Positions 1 through 8,227 of a stretch of 64,000 nucleotides of DNA are shown one piece after another. The DNA is from Dokdonella_A sp014338185 (GTDB lineage: Bacteria > Pseudomonadota > Gammaproteobacteria > Xanthomonadales > Rhodanobacteraceae), in assembly GCA_030263295.1 (NCBI GenBank), contig SZOS01000010.1, positions 1 through 64,000 of the forward strand, read 5' to 3'. A model generated the notes under the pieces. That model was not told the DNA's origin. It saw only the letters and a program-made list of their open reading frames with translations, and did not search any database. Positions within the stretch are counted from its first letter, which is position 1; each line of letters opens with the position of its first letter. Position numbers and translations under genes: made by a program.

Positions 1-1
1 C

Positions 2-1564
2 GGCGTGGTGCTGGGCCTGCTGCTGGCCAGCGCCGCCAGCGCGCAGCCGGCACCCGCGGCCAGCCCCGCGCCGCCGGGCGCGAGCCTGGCCGAGCGCATC
101 GACGCGCACGTCAACGCCGCGCGCTTTGCCGGCGCGAGCTGGGGCATCCAGGTGGCCTCGATCGACAGCGGCAGGATCCTGTACGAGCACGACGCGCAGC
201 GCCTGCTGGTGCCGGCTTCGGCGGCCAAGCTGTACACCGCGGCGCTCGCGCTGGACACGCTCGGCGCCAACCATCGCATCGCCACCAGCCTGTTCGCGAG
301 CGCGCGTCCGCTGCGCGATGGCACGCTGCGCGGTGACCTCATCCTGTACGGCTACGGCGACCCCACGCTGGGCAGCGAACTGCACGCGCGCTGGGCCGAC
401 GAGCTGGCCGAGGCGGTGCGCAAGGCCGGCATCCGCAAGGTCGATGGCGACCTCATCGCCGATGCCACCCATTTCGCCAGTGCGTCGTATGGGGGTGGGT
501 GGGAGGCCGAGGACCTGCAGAGCTGGTTTGCGGTACCGGCTTCTGCGTTGAGCATCGGCGAGAACGTGGTGGGCCTGTGGATCGCGCCCGGCGCCAGGCC
601 CGGCGAACCGGCCCGGTTGCGCTTCGAGCCGCCGGTGCTGGGCCAGGCCTACGACGTGGTCAACGAACTGCGCACGGTGGCACCGCCGGGTCGCAGCGAC
701 ATCAATCTGGTCCGGCGCCCCGGCGAACGGCGCCTGGGCGCGTTCGGCCAGGTGGCGCAGCACGCGCGCGAGAGCGAGTACCGGCTGTCGCTGCCCGACC
801 CGCCGCTGCTGGCCGGCCACCTGCTGCGGCGCGCCCTGGGCGAGCGCGGCATCGAGGTGACCGGCAAGCTGCGCAGCATCAGCTGGCCACGCACCAACCC
901 GGCACGCGCGGATGCCGCGCTGTGGCATCTGGCCGACACCTGGTCGCCGCCGCTGTCGGTCCTGCTCGAGCGCGGGCTCAAGCGCTCGCACAACCTGTAC
1001 CTGCAGAACCTGTTGCTCATCGTGGGTGCGCACGAGCAGCAGCGGGCGGCCGCCGCGGCCACGGCCGCAGGGCAGGCCGAGGCGGGCTTCCTCAGCACCG
1101 AGCAGTACGGACTGCGGGCCATGCGGCGTTACCTCGCGCGCCTGGGCATCGCACCGGGCGCGGCCGTGCTCGACGACGGCGCGGGCCTGTCGCGGCGCAG
1201 CCTCACCAGCGCGGCCGCCTTCGTCAAGCTGCTGCTGGCCTGCGCCGACGCACCGGCGATGCGTGCGTTCCGCAGTGCCTTGCCCGAAGCCGGCGTGGAC
1301 GGCACGCTCGCGCGCCGGCTCAACGGCGATGCGACGCGCGGGCGCGTGTTCGCCAAGACCGGCGCGATGCGCAACGTCGCCGCGCTGGCCGGGTATGCGA
1401 CCACGCTGGCCGGCGAGCGCATCGCCTTCTCGATCATCCTCGACAACTACGTGCGCAGCGCCGAGGCCGCACGCGCGAGCGCCGAGGTGGATGCGATCGT
1501 GGCGATGTTGATCGACGCATCGCCCAGCACCGCCGCGGCGGCGGCGCCGGCCGCGCCGCTATAA
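2..1564 (+). CDS. dacB: D-alanyl-D-alanine carboxypeptidase/endopeptidase (PBP4, DacB), 5' end cut by window
   Basis: Periplasmic low-molecular-weight penicillin-binding protein that trims or cleaves peptidoglycan peptide crosslinks. All three serine-type active-site motifs are visible: SAAK at about residues 72-75 (counting from a GTG at base 5), SHN at about 328-330 and KTG at about 451-453. The insert between the first two motifs is large, as is usual for PBP4 (E. coli DacB is 477 aa). The visible N-terminus is the hydrophobic end of a signal peptide finishing in AASAQ, with no basic start, so the real start almost certainly lies upstream of the window and the GTG at base 5 is probably internal. 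The C-terminus is alanine-rich. serS follows 37 bp downstream on the same strand. Confidence 0.93.
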   Translation, partial: GVVLGLLLASAASAQPAPAASPAPPGASLAERIDAHVNAARFAGASWGIQVASIDSGRILYEHDAQRLLVPASAAKLYTAALALDTLGANHRIATSLFASARPLRDGTLRGDLILYGYGDPTLGSELHARWADELAEAVRKAGIRKVDGDLIADATHFASASYGGGWEAEDLQSWFAVPASALSIGENVVGLWIAPGARPGEPARLRFEPPVLGQAYDVVNELRTVAPPGRSDINLVRRPGERRLGAFGQVAQHARESEYRLSLPDPPLLAGHLLRRALGERGIEVTGKLRSISWPRTNPARADAALWHLADTWSPPLSVLLERGLKRSHNLYLQNLLLIVGAHEQQRAAAAATAAGQAEAGFLSTEQYGLRAMRRYLARLGIAPGAAVLDDGAGLSRRSLTSAAAFVKLLLACADAPAMRAFRSALPEAGVDGTLARRLNGDATRGRVFAKTGAMRNVAALAGYATTLAGERIAFSIILDNYVRSAEAARASAEVDAIVAMLIDASPSTAAAAAPAAPL

Positions 1565-1601
1565 TCGGCCACTTGCATCGCGATTGCCGGAGCCTCATCC
1601 C

Positions 1602-2879
1602 ATGCTCGACCCCAGCCTGCTGCGCGGCCAGCTCGCCGACACCGCCGCGCGCCTCAAGACCCGTGGCTACGACCTCGATGTCGCGGCCTTCGAGGCGATC
1701 GAGGCCGAGCGCAAGCGCGTGCAGACCCAGACCCAGGAATTGCAGAACCAGCGCAACACGCGTTCCAAGGCGATCGGCCAGGCCAAGGCGCGCGGCGAGG
1801 ACACCGCCGCGCTGATGGCCGAGGTGGCCGGCCTGGGCGACCAGCTCAAGGCCAATGAGCAGCGCCTGGGCGAAGTGCAGGAGCAACTGGCCGCGCTGGC
1901 GCAAGGCATTCCCAACCTGCCCGACCCGTCGGTGCCGCAGGGGAGCGATGAGACCGGCAATGTCGAGCAACACCGCTGGGGTACGCCGCGCACGTTCGGG
2001 TTCGCGGTCAAGGACCACGTGGAACTGGGCGAACGGCACGGCTGGCTCGACGGCGATGCCGGCGCGCGGCTGTCGGGGGCGCGCTTCACGGTGCTGCGCG
2101 GCGGTCTTGCGCGCCTGCACCGGGCGCTGGCGCAGTTCATGCTCGACCTGCACACCAGCGAACACGGTTATCTGGAGTGCAACGTGCCGCTCATCGTCAA
2201 TGCCGACAGCATGCGCGGCACCGGCCAGTTGCCCAAGTTCGAGGAAGACCTGTTCGCGACCGCGGTGGGCGAGACGCGGCGCTACCTGATCCCGACCGCC
2301 GAGGTGTCGCTGACCAACCTCGTGCGCGAGGACATCGTCGAGGCCGAACGCCTGCCGCTGCGCCTGACCGCGCATTCGCTGTGCTTCCGCGCCGAGGCCG
2401 GTTCGCATGGCCGCGACACCCGCGGCATGATCCGCCAGCACCAGTTCGAGAAGGTCGAGCTGGTCAGTATCACGCGGCCCGCCGACAGCGTGGCCGAGCA
2501 CGAGCGCATGACGCGCTGTGCCGAGGTCGTGCTCGAACGGCTCGGACTGCCCTACCGGCGCATGCTGCTGTGCACCGGCGACATGGGGTTTTCCGCGACC
2601 AGGACCTGGGACCTCGAGGTGTGGCTGCCCTCGCAGGATGCCTATCGCGAAATATCCTCGTGCTCGAATTGCGGCGACTTCCAGGCCCGGCGCATGCAGG
2701 CGCGTTGGCGCAATCCAGACAGCGGCAAGCCCGAACTGGTGCACACGCTCAACGGCTCGGGCGTGGCGGTCGGCCGCGCGCTCATCGCGGTGATGGAGAA
2801 CTACCAGAACGCCGACGGCTCGATCACCATCCCCGAGGTGCTGCGCCCGGCGATGGGTGGTGCCGAGCGCATCGCCTGA
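1602..2879 (+). CDS. serS: Seryl-tRNA synthetase
   Basis: Cytoplasmic class II aminoacyl-tRNA synthetase charging tRNA-Ser (and tRNA-Sec where present). The 425-residue length is close to E. coli SerS (430). The N-terminal third is the charged helical arm that binds the long variable arm of tRNA-Ser (residues about 30-105). Class II motif 2 is visible around FRAEAGSHGRDTRGM, and motif 3 around NGSGVAVGRALIAVMENYQ near the C-terminus. The ATG at 1602 was preferred to an in-frame TTG at 1584 because MLDPSLLRG is the usual SerS N-terminus. A tRNA-Leu gene lies downstream on the opposite strand. Confidence 0.97.
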   Translation: MLDPSLLRGQLADTAARLKTRGYDLDVAAFEAIEAERKRVQTQTQELQNQRNTRSKAIGQAKARGEDTAALMAEVAGLGDQLKANEQRLGEVQEQLAALAQGIPNLPDPSVPQGSDETGNVEQHRWGTPRTFGFAVKDHVELGERHGWLDGDAGARLSGARFTVLRGGLARLHRALAQFMLDLHTSEHGYLECNVPLIVNADSMRGTGQLPKFEEDLFATAVGETRRYLIPTAEVSLTNLVREDIVEAERLPLRLTAHSLCFRAEAGSHGRDTRGMIRQHQFEKVELVSITRPADSVAEHERMTRCAEVVLERLGLPYRRMLLCTGDMGFSATRTWDLEVWLPSQDAYREISSCSNCGDFQARRMQARWRNPDSGKPELVHTLNGSGVAVGRALIAVMENYQNADGSITIPEVLRPAMGGAERIA

Positions 2880-2929
2880 CCACCGCGCCTGCGCCGGCGC
2901 GCCCGCATTGTCGGGCTTGAGACTGCAAC

Positions 2930-3016
2930 TGGTGCCGAAGGTGGGACTCGAACCCACACGCTTTTAAGGGCGGCGGATTTTGAGTCCGCTGCGTCTACCG
3001 ATTCCGCCACTTCGGC
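2930..3016 (-). tRNA. tRNA-Leu, anticodon CAA
   Basis: Reading the minus strand gives a complete 87-nt class II tRNA. The acceptor stem pairs GCCGAAG with CTTCGGC, followed by discriminator A and an encoded CCA. The anticodon stem-loop is GCGGA-CTCAAAA-TCCGC, placing CAA at positions 34-36, which reads UUG leucine codons. A long variable arm precedes the T arm, which contains GTTCGAGTC. The D arm contains the usual GGTAGAC. All stems pair well, so it looks functional. Confidence 0.97.
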
Positions 3017-3044
3017 CGGGCCCGCGCCTGGCGCGGGGCCGCGC

Positions 3045-3051
3045 AGTATAA
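3045..3051 (-). promoter_or_regulatory. Possible -10 element of the tRNA-Leu promoter
   Basis: The minus strand reads TTATACT just after the metX stop codon and about 30 bases before the tRNA. It is followed by a very GC-rich stretch, which resembles the discriminator of stringently controlled stable-RNA promoters. That stretch (about 3018-3040) can also fold as a bulged hairpin, so it could instead end metX transcription. No good -35 box is visible, so the call is weak. Confidence 0.3.
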
Positions 3052-3052
3052 G

Positions 3053-4201
3053 TCACGAGGCTTGGCTCGTGCGAGCGCGCGAGCGGTCCGCGTGTGCGAG
3101 CGGCAGCGTGGCGAGGAATCCGCCGATCGCGGCGCCGAAGCGTGCGGTGTCGACGAGGAAGGAGTCGTGGCCTTGCGGGCTGTCCAGCGCCACGAACTCG
3201 ACCTCGGCACCGGCCGCGCGCAGGCCGTCGGCGATCTGCTGCTGCTGGCGCAGTGGAAACAGGATGTCGGTCTCCACGCCGATCACCAGCGCGCGTTCCA
3301 CGCCCAGGCCTTGCAACGCGGTGCTGACGCTGCCATGGCCGTATTCGGCCAGGTCGAACCAGTCGCTGGCGCGCGACAGGTACAGGTAGCTGTTGGGGTC
3401 GAAGCCGCGCACGAAGCGGCGCGCATGGCCGGCCAGGTATGACTCGACCGCGAACTCGAAGCCGAACGGATCATCGTCGCGCTGGTCGGCATCGAGGCGG
3501 ATGCGCGCGAAGCGTCCCTTCCACTCCATCGCCGAGCGGTAGGTGATGACGCCGAGCTTGCGCGCGATCGACATGCCCGCCTCGGGGTAGTGCGCATCGT
3601 CGTAGTTGCCACCGTTCCAGTTGGGATCGAGACGGATCGCCTCGCGCTGCAGCGAGCGGATCGCGATCGCGAACGGTTGCGCCTGCGGCGCGGTGGAGAT
3701 GCTGATGTGGCTGCGCGCGCTGCCGGGATGGTGGATGAGGTAGCCCAGAGCCGCCATGCCGCCCATCGAATTGCCCAGCAGGCAGGCCAGGCGCTCGATG
3801 CCGAAGCTGCGCACGAGTTCGTGGGCGGCGTCGGCGGTGTCCTCCAGCGTGATGTCGGGGAAGTCGAGACGGTACGGCTTGCCGCTGCGCGGGTCGAGGT
3901 CGGCCGGGCCGGTCGAGCCCTTGCAGCTGCCCAGCGTGTTCGGGCAGATCACGAACCAGCGCCGGGTGTCGATGGCCTTGCCCGGGCCGATGATGTCTTC
4001 CCACCAGCCGGGCGAGGGGTCGTCGGCATTGGATGCGGCATGCGCGCTGGGCGACATGCCGGTGAGGATGAGCACCGCGTTGTCGCGTGCGGGTGCGAGC
4101 GTGCCCCAGGTCTCGTAGGCGAGCTGCGCACCGACCAGTTCACCGCCACGCTTCAGGCGAAACGGCGAGGACAGCTGGAAATAGCGGCGGGCATCGGCCA
4201 T
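3053..4201 (-). CDS. metX: MetX-type homoserine/serine O-acyltransferase
   Basis: Alpha/beta-hydrolase-fold acyltransferase of the MetX family, which activates homoserine (or, in some xanthomonads, serine) by O-acylation in methionine/cysteine synthesis. The nucleophile elbow GNSMGG places the catalytic serine at about residue 145. The Asp (VETDILFPL) and His (SPQGHDSFL) of the triad lie near the C-terminus. Length is 382 aa from the ATG at 4201; an upstream in-frame ATG at 4321 would add about 40 residues atypical of the family and overlap the divergent gene. The oxyanion-region sequence GSCKGSTGPA differs from classical acetyltransferases and resembles the serine/homoserine O-succinyltransferase subgroup as I recall it. 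Which acyl-CoA and which amino acid are used cannot be fixed from sequence alone. Confidence 0.88.
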   Translation of the reverse strand: MADARRYFQLSSPFRLKRGGELVGAQLAYETWGTLAPARDNAVLILTGMSPSAHAASNADDPSPGWWEDIIGPGKAIDTRRWFVICPNTLGSCKGSTGPADLDPRSGKPYRLDFPDITLEDTADAAHELVRSFGIERLACLLGNSMGGMAALGYLIHHPGSARSHISISTAPQAQPFAIAIRSLQREAIRLDPNWNGGNYDDAHYPEAGMSIARKLGVITYRSAMEWKGRFARIRLDADQRDDDPFGFEFAVESYLAGHARRFVRGFDPNSYLYLSRASDWFDLAEYGHGSVSTALQGLGVERALVIGVETDILFPLRQQQQIADGLRAAGAEVEFVALDSPQGHDSFLVDTARFGAAIGGFLATLPLAHADRSRARTSQAS

Positions 4202-4314
4202 GGGGGACGCTGGGGGCACGAGGGGTCTGCCACTGTAGCGGCGCCCGCGCGGCAGGCCAAGGTCGGCGCCTGCATATCGTTCTGCTATGGTGGCGCGCGC
4301 TGCGGGAAGCCTCC

Positions 4315-4935
4315 ATGCCAAGCATCTACCAGCTCAAGCCTGCGTTTCAGGCCCTGCTGCGGCCATCGGTGCGCGCGCTCGCGCGCGCGGGCGTCAGCGC
4401 CAACCAGGTCACGCTCGCCGCCGTGGTGCTGGCGGCCGCGGTGGGTGCCTCGGTCGCGGTGGAGCCGGACCGCCGCATCCTGTGGCTGTTGCCGGTCGCG
4501 CTGTTCGTGCGCATGGCGCTCAACGCGATCGACGGCATGCTCGCGCGCGAGCATGGCCAGATGTCCAGACTGGGCGCGATCCTCAACGAATTGGGCGACG
4601 TGGTCGCCGATGCGGCGATGTACCTGCCGCTGGCGTTGCGGCCCGAGTTCGCGCCGGTGCCGGTGGTGGTGCTGGTCGTGCTCGGCATCCTCGTCGAGAT
4701 GACGGGCGTGATCGGCGTGCAGATCGGTGCCAGCCGTCGCTACGACGGACCACTGGGCAAGAGCGACCGCGCGTTCCTGTTCGGTGCGCTCGGACTGCTG
4801 CTCGGCTGCGGCGTCGCCGGCGGCACGTGGCTGGCGGGACTGCTGTGGCTGGCGGTGGCGCTGTCGGCGCTCACCGTGCTCAATCGCGCGCGCCAGGCGC
4901 TCATCGAACTGCATCATCGCGGGAGTCCGACATGA
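4315..4935 (+). CDS. CDP-alcohol phosphatidyltransferase family protein
   Basis: Integral membrane enzyme of about 206 aa that transfers a phosphatidyl group from CDP-diacylglycerol to an alcohol. The family signature DGxxAR(x8)G(x3)D(x3)D is complete: IDGMLAREHGQMSRLG followed by AILNELGDVVAD, around residues 75-102. About six hydrophobic segments are visible. It is the first gene of a tight three-gene set; its stop overlaps the start of the CdsA-like gene (ATGA). The alcohol acceptor (glycerol-3-phosphate, serine, inositol or another) is not evident. It is divergent from metX with about 110 bp between starts. Confidence 0.88.
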   Translation: MPSIYQLKPAFQALLRPSVRALARAGVSANQVTLAAVVLAAAVGASVAVEPDRRILWLLPVALFVRMALNAIDGMLAREHGQMSRLGAILNELGDVVADAAMYLPLALRPEFAPVPVVVLVVLGILVEMTGVIGVQIGASRRYDGPLGKSDRAFLFGALGLLLGCGVAGGTWLAGLLWLAVALSALTVLNRARQALIELHHRGSPT

Positions 4936-5879
4936 ACCACCTGCAGTTGTGGGTGCCTGCCAGCGTGCTGTGGGTGCTGGGCAGCGTGGTCGGCGTGCTC
5001 GTGCTCGCCACCGCGATCGTGGCGTGGATGCGGCGTGGCGACGGCGCCGGCCGGCACACCGAACTCGCCGCGCGTGTGAAGTCGTGGTGGGTGCTGGTGG
5101 CGATCTTCGCGCTCGCGATCTCGTTCCGGCGCGGCATCGCGATCGCGTTCTTCGCGCTGCTGTCGTTCCTCGCGCTCAAGGAATACCTGTCGCTGATCCC
5201 GACCCGCCGCGCCGACCGGCGCGTGCTGTTCTGGGCCTATCTGTGCGTGCCGCTGCAATACCTGTGGATCTGGCAGCAGTGGTACAACATGTTCCTCATC
5301 TTCATCCCGGTGTGGGCGTTCCTGTTCATCGCGATGCGCATGGTGTTGCGCGGCGAGACGCGCGATTTCCTGCGCGCCGCCGGCACCATCCACTGGGGCC
5401 TCATGACGATGGTGTTCGGCCTGAGCCACCTGGCCTGGCTGCTGCTGCTGCCCGGCAACGCGCCGGTGGCGGCGCACGGCGCCGCGCTGCTGTTGTTCGT
5501 GGTGCTGCTCACCGAACTCAATGACGTGCTGCAATACGTGTGGGGACGCACGCTGGGTCGCCATCCGATCATCCCGAGCGTAAGCCCGAACAAGACCGCC
5601 GAGGGCCTGCTCGGCGGCGCGCTCAGCACCACGCTCGTGAGCGTGGCGCTGGCGCCGCTGCTCACGCCGCTCACGCGCAGCGATGCGATCGCGGCCGGGC
5701 TCATGATCGGCTTCGGCGGCTTCATCGGCGATGTGACGATCTCGGCGCTCAAGCGCGACATCGGCGTGAAGGATTCGGGCGCGATCATCCCGGGCCATGG
5801 CGGCATCCTCGACCGCATCGACAGCCTGCTTTTCACTGCGCCGCTGTTCTTCCATTTCCTCATGTACTTCTACTTCTGA
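4932..5879 (+). CDS. Phosphatidate cytidylyltransferase (CdsA family)
   Basis: Makes CDP-diacylglycerol from phosphatidic acid and CTP in the inner membrane. The C-terminal family signature is intact: SALKRDIGVKDSG followed by PGHGGILDRIDSL at about residues 272-300. The 315-residue protein has about eight hydrophobic segments. The start ATG at 4932 overlaps the preceding stop by four bases. As CdsA, phosphatidyltransferase and acyltransferase are encoded together, this may be a second CdsA dedicated to the cassette rather than the essential housekeeping copy, which in most gammaproteobacteria sits beside uppS and dxr. Confidence 0.9.
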   Translation: MNHLQLWVPASVLWVLGSVVGVLVLATAIVAWMRRGDGAGRHTELAARVKSWWVLVAIFALAISFRRGIAIAFFALLSFLALKEYLSLIPTRRADRRVLFWAYLCVPLQYLWIWQQWYNMFLIFIPVWAFLFIAMRMVLRGETRDFLRAAGTIHWGLMTMVFGLSHLAWLLLLPGNAPVAAHGAALLLFVVLLTELNDVLQYVWGRTLGRHPIIPSVSPNKTAEGLLGGALSTTLVSVALAPLLTPLTRSDAIAAGLMIGFGGFIGDVTISALKRDIGVKDSGAIIPGHGGILDRIDSLLFTAPLFFHFLMYFYF

Positions 5880-5881
5880 CC

Positions 5882-6523
5882 ATGGGTGGCCTGCTGCGCC
5901 TGTTGTTCTACGGCGTGATCGTGCGCGGCGTGGTGTTGGTCGTGCTCGGCCTCAACGTGCGCCATCGCGAGCGCCTGCCCACGCGCGGGCCGGCCATCCT
6001 CGCCGCCAACCACAACAGCCATCTCGATGCGATGGCGCTCATCAGCCTGTTGCCGTTGCGCCTGCTGCCACGGGTGCGGCCGGTGGCCGCGGCCGACTAC
6101 TTCCTGCGCAACCGCTGGCTGGCGTGGTTCGCGCTCAAGGTGGTCGGCATCGTGCCGCTCAACCGCCAGCGCCAGCACGAGCGCGAGGACCTGCTCGCGC
6201 CGGTGGCCGCCGCGCTGGAGCGCGGTGACATCCTCATCTTCTTTCCCGAGGGATCGCGCGGCGAGCCCGAGCAGCTGGCCGAGTTCAAGAGCGGGCTTGC
6301 GCGCATCGCCGAGCGCCGTCCCGACGTGCCGGTGATACCGATCTACACCTATGGACTGGGCCGCGCGCTGCCCAGGGGCGAGTGGCTGCTGGTGCCGTTC
6401 TTCGTCGACATCTTCGTCGGCCAGGCCTTGCCGTTCGAGGGTGATCGCGCTGCTTACATGCAGCGTTACCGGGATGCGATGGCCGCGCTCGCGCGGGAAG
6501 AGCAGCGCGCCGACTGGGACTGA
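5882..6523 (+). CDS. 1-acyl-sn-glycerol-3-phosphate acyltransferase-like (PlsC family)
   Basis: Membrane-bound acyltransferase of 213 aa. The catalytic NHxxxxD box is NHNSHLD (His 44, Asp 49), and the substrate-binding box is FFPEGSRGEPEQL at about residue 120. A hydrophobic N-terminus anchors it to the membrane. It begins two bases after the CdsA-like stop, so the three genes are probably cotranscribed and supply, activate and use phosphatidic acid. Substrate preference is unknown. The gene is convergent with ccmI 52 bp away. Confidence 0.87.
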   Translation: MGGLLRLLFYGVIVRGVVLVVLGLNVRHRERLPTRGPAILAANHNSHLDAMALISLLPLRLLPRVRPVAAADYFLRNRWLAWFALKVVGIVPLNRQRQHEREDLLAPVAAALERGDILIFFPEGSRGEPEQLAEFKSGLARIAERRPDVPVIPIYTYGLGRALPRGEWLLVPFFVDIFVGQALPFEGDRAAYMQRYRDAMAALAREEQRADWD

Positions 6524-6546
6524 CCGCGCAGCGTGTGGGTGCCGGT

Positions 6547-6565
6547 TGCCGTCGCGGCCACGGCA
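6547..6565. terminator. Weak hairpin between convergent plsC-like gene and ccmI
   Basis: A six-base inverted repeat, TGCCGT and ACGGCA, separated by CGCGGCC, lies in the 52-bp gap between two convergent genes. There is no T run on either side, so its role as a bidirectional terminator is a guess from position. Confidence 0.22.
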
Positions 6566-6575
6566 GGAACCAGGC

Positions 6576-7778
6576 TCAAGGCACCACGCTGTCGATGGTG
6601 AGCCGGATCGGGTCGCGGCGGTGCACGTCCAGCGGTGCCGATGCGACCTGCAGGTCGCCGCTTTGCGCGCTCGCGTTGCCCGATCGGGAAATGCGCGCGC
6701 CGACGATGACCTCGGGCACGTCGGACAGCTTGAGCGTGGGCAGCATGCCCATGCTGTCGTCGAGCTTCACCGTGGCCGGCAACTGCGCGGCCCTGAGCCG
6801 GGCGATGGCCAGTGGCATCGCCGGGCCACTGGCGGCACGCGCGAACACGAACAGGGTCGCGTCCGGATCGACGCGCCCGGCCAGCTTCGGATCCACGCGC
6901 ACCTCGACCGTGAGTGCGACCGGCGTGGCCGCGGCGGCACCGGGCGCGGGCGGCGCCGAAGCGGCCGCGGGCGGCGCGGTGCCGTCGCGACGCGCCTGCG
7001 CCTCGGCGATCTGCGCGCGCACGCTGTCGGCCACGCCCGGGTTGTCGGCCAACAACGGCAGCAGGGCGTTCCAGCGCGCGATCGCGGCATCGTAGCGGCC
7101 GACTTGGTAGTCGCTGATGCCGAGCAGCCACAGCGCACGCTGGTTGGTCGGCTCGCGCGCGGCGATCGCATCGAGCAGTTCGCGCGCCTTGCCGGCGATG
7201 CGATGGTCGGGAGCCGCGAGCGCCAGCGCCTGCGCGTACTCCACGCCCACGGCCGCGTCGTCGGGCGCAAGCTCATGCGCGTGGCGATACGCCTCCACCG
7301 CCGCGCCCGCCTGGCCAAGCGTGGCATGGGCGCGGCCGAGCAGGGCCCAGCCTTCGACGTCACCCGGTTCCTGCTTGAGCCGCTCGGCCAGGGCCGCGAT
7401 CGCCTGCTGCATGTCGGCGGCGCTGGTGTGGTCGCCCGACGCCGCGACCGGAGCGCGCGCCTTGGGATCCAGTGCCTGCGGCGTACCCACCGCGCGATAC
7501 AGCAGCGCGGCGCTGGCCGGGATGAACACCGCGAGCGCCACCACCAGCGCGAGCGGCGCGCCGCGCGCGGTGTTGGCCGGCGCGGGATTCGCCGCCAGTG
7601 CCGCGCGTTTGCGCGCATGCTCGTCGGCATCGATCACGCCCGCGGCCAGTGCCGCGTCGAGCGCGCGCATGCGCTCGGCCCGGGCGTCGTGGACGCGGCG
7701 GCGCGTGAGCGGCAACAGCACGAACGCCAGCGCCGCCAGCGTCATGGCCACGGCGCAGCCGACAAAGAGCAGACCCAT
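6576..7778 (-). CDS. ccmI: Cytochrome c maturation protein CcmI (CycH), TPR apocytochrome chaperone
   Basis: Inner-membrane component that delivers apocytochrome c to the CcmF/H haem ligase. The 400-residue protein has an N-terminal membrane segment (residues about 2-24), a cytoplasmic charged loop, a second membrane segment at about 75-96, then TPR repeats (for example WALLGRAHATLGQAGAAVEAY and WLLGISDYQVGRYDAAIARW) and a C-terminal beta-rich domain ending with RLTIDSVVP. This is the standard CcmI layout. The start ATG at 7778 overlaps the ccmH stop (TAATG), so translation is likely coupled. A longer in-frame opening further upstream lies inside ccmH and was not used. Confidence 0.9.
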   Translation of the reverse strand: MGLLFVGCAVAMTLAALAFVLLPLTRRRVHDARAERMRALDAALAAGVIDADEHARKRAALAANPAPANTARGAPLALVVALAVFIPASAALLYRAVGTPQALDPKARAPVAASGDHTSAADMQQAIAALAERLKQEPGDVEGWALLGRAHATLGQAGAAVEAYRHAHELAPDDAAVGVEYAQALALAAPDHRIAGKARELLDAIAAREPTNQRALWLLGISDYQVGRYDAAIARWNALLPLLADNPGVADSVRAQIAEAQARRDGTAPPAAASAPPAPGAAAATPVALTVEVRVDPKLAGRVDPDATLFVFARAASGPAMPLAIARLRAAQLPATVKLDDSMGMLPTLKLSDVPEVIVGARISRSGNASAQSGDLQVASAPLDVHRRDPIRLTIDSVVP

Positions 7779-8227
7779 TACCAGTCGTCCTCGGGGGTGG
7801 CGGGTGGGGCGCTGTTGCGGTGGGCAAGGCTGCGCTTGCGGATCGTCGCCGCCACCACGAGTGCGCCGACCAGCACGATCAGCAGCGGTCCGAACCACAG
7901 CAGCCAGGTGCCGGTGCGCAGCGGCGGGTCGTACAGCACGAAGTCGCTGTAGCGCTCGGTCAGCCAGGACTTGATCTGCGCATCGCTCTTGCCGGCCTGC
8001 ATCTGCTTGAACACTTCGCGGCGCAGGTCGGCCGCGAGCGGCGCCGAGGAATCCTGCAGGTTCTCGTTCTGGCACACGAGGCAGCGCAACTGCTTGGCCA
8101 GGTTCTGGAAGCGCACTTCCTCGGCATGGTCCTTGAACGGCAGCGGATCGACCGCGGCCGGCACGCGGGTGACAACGAGGCAGGCGATCACGAACGCGGC
8201 AAGCCAGCGCCAGGGTGCGCGTGTCAT
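7778..8227 (-). CDS. ccmH: Cytochrome c maturation protein CcmH (CcmL-type)
   Basis: Periplasmically exposed, membrane-anchored thiol protein that reduces apocytochrome haem-binding cysteines. The hallmark LRCLVCQNENLQDS (LRCxxCQ) is present at about residues 47-60. There is an N-terminal signal segment and a single C-terminal membrane helix (WLLWFGPLLIVLVGALVVAA). The 149-residue length fits the family. The start overlaps the ccmG stop by four bases (ATGA). Confidence 0.96.
   Translation of the reverse strand: MTRAPWRWLAAFVIACLVVTRVPAAVDPLPFKDHAEEVRFQNLAKQLRCLVCQNENLQDSSAPLAADLRREVFKQMQAGKSDAQIKSWLTERYSDFVLYDPPLRTGTWLLWFGPLLIVLVGALVVAATIRKRSLAHRNSAPPATPEDDW

Noticed and set aside
499..1815. 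A 438-codon open frame crossing dacB and serS
   Set aside because: It crosses the boundary between two clear genes in another frame and is Arg/Gly/Ala-rich. It is a GC-driven shadow.
4202..4321. A 40-residue N-terminal extension of MetX
   Set aside because: It would overlap the start of the divergent phosphatidyltransferase gene and gives a sequence unlike MetX N-termini. The ATG at 4201 fits the family length.
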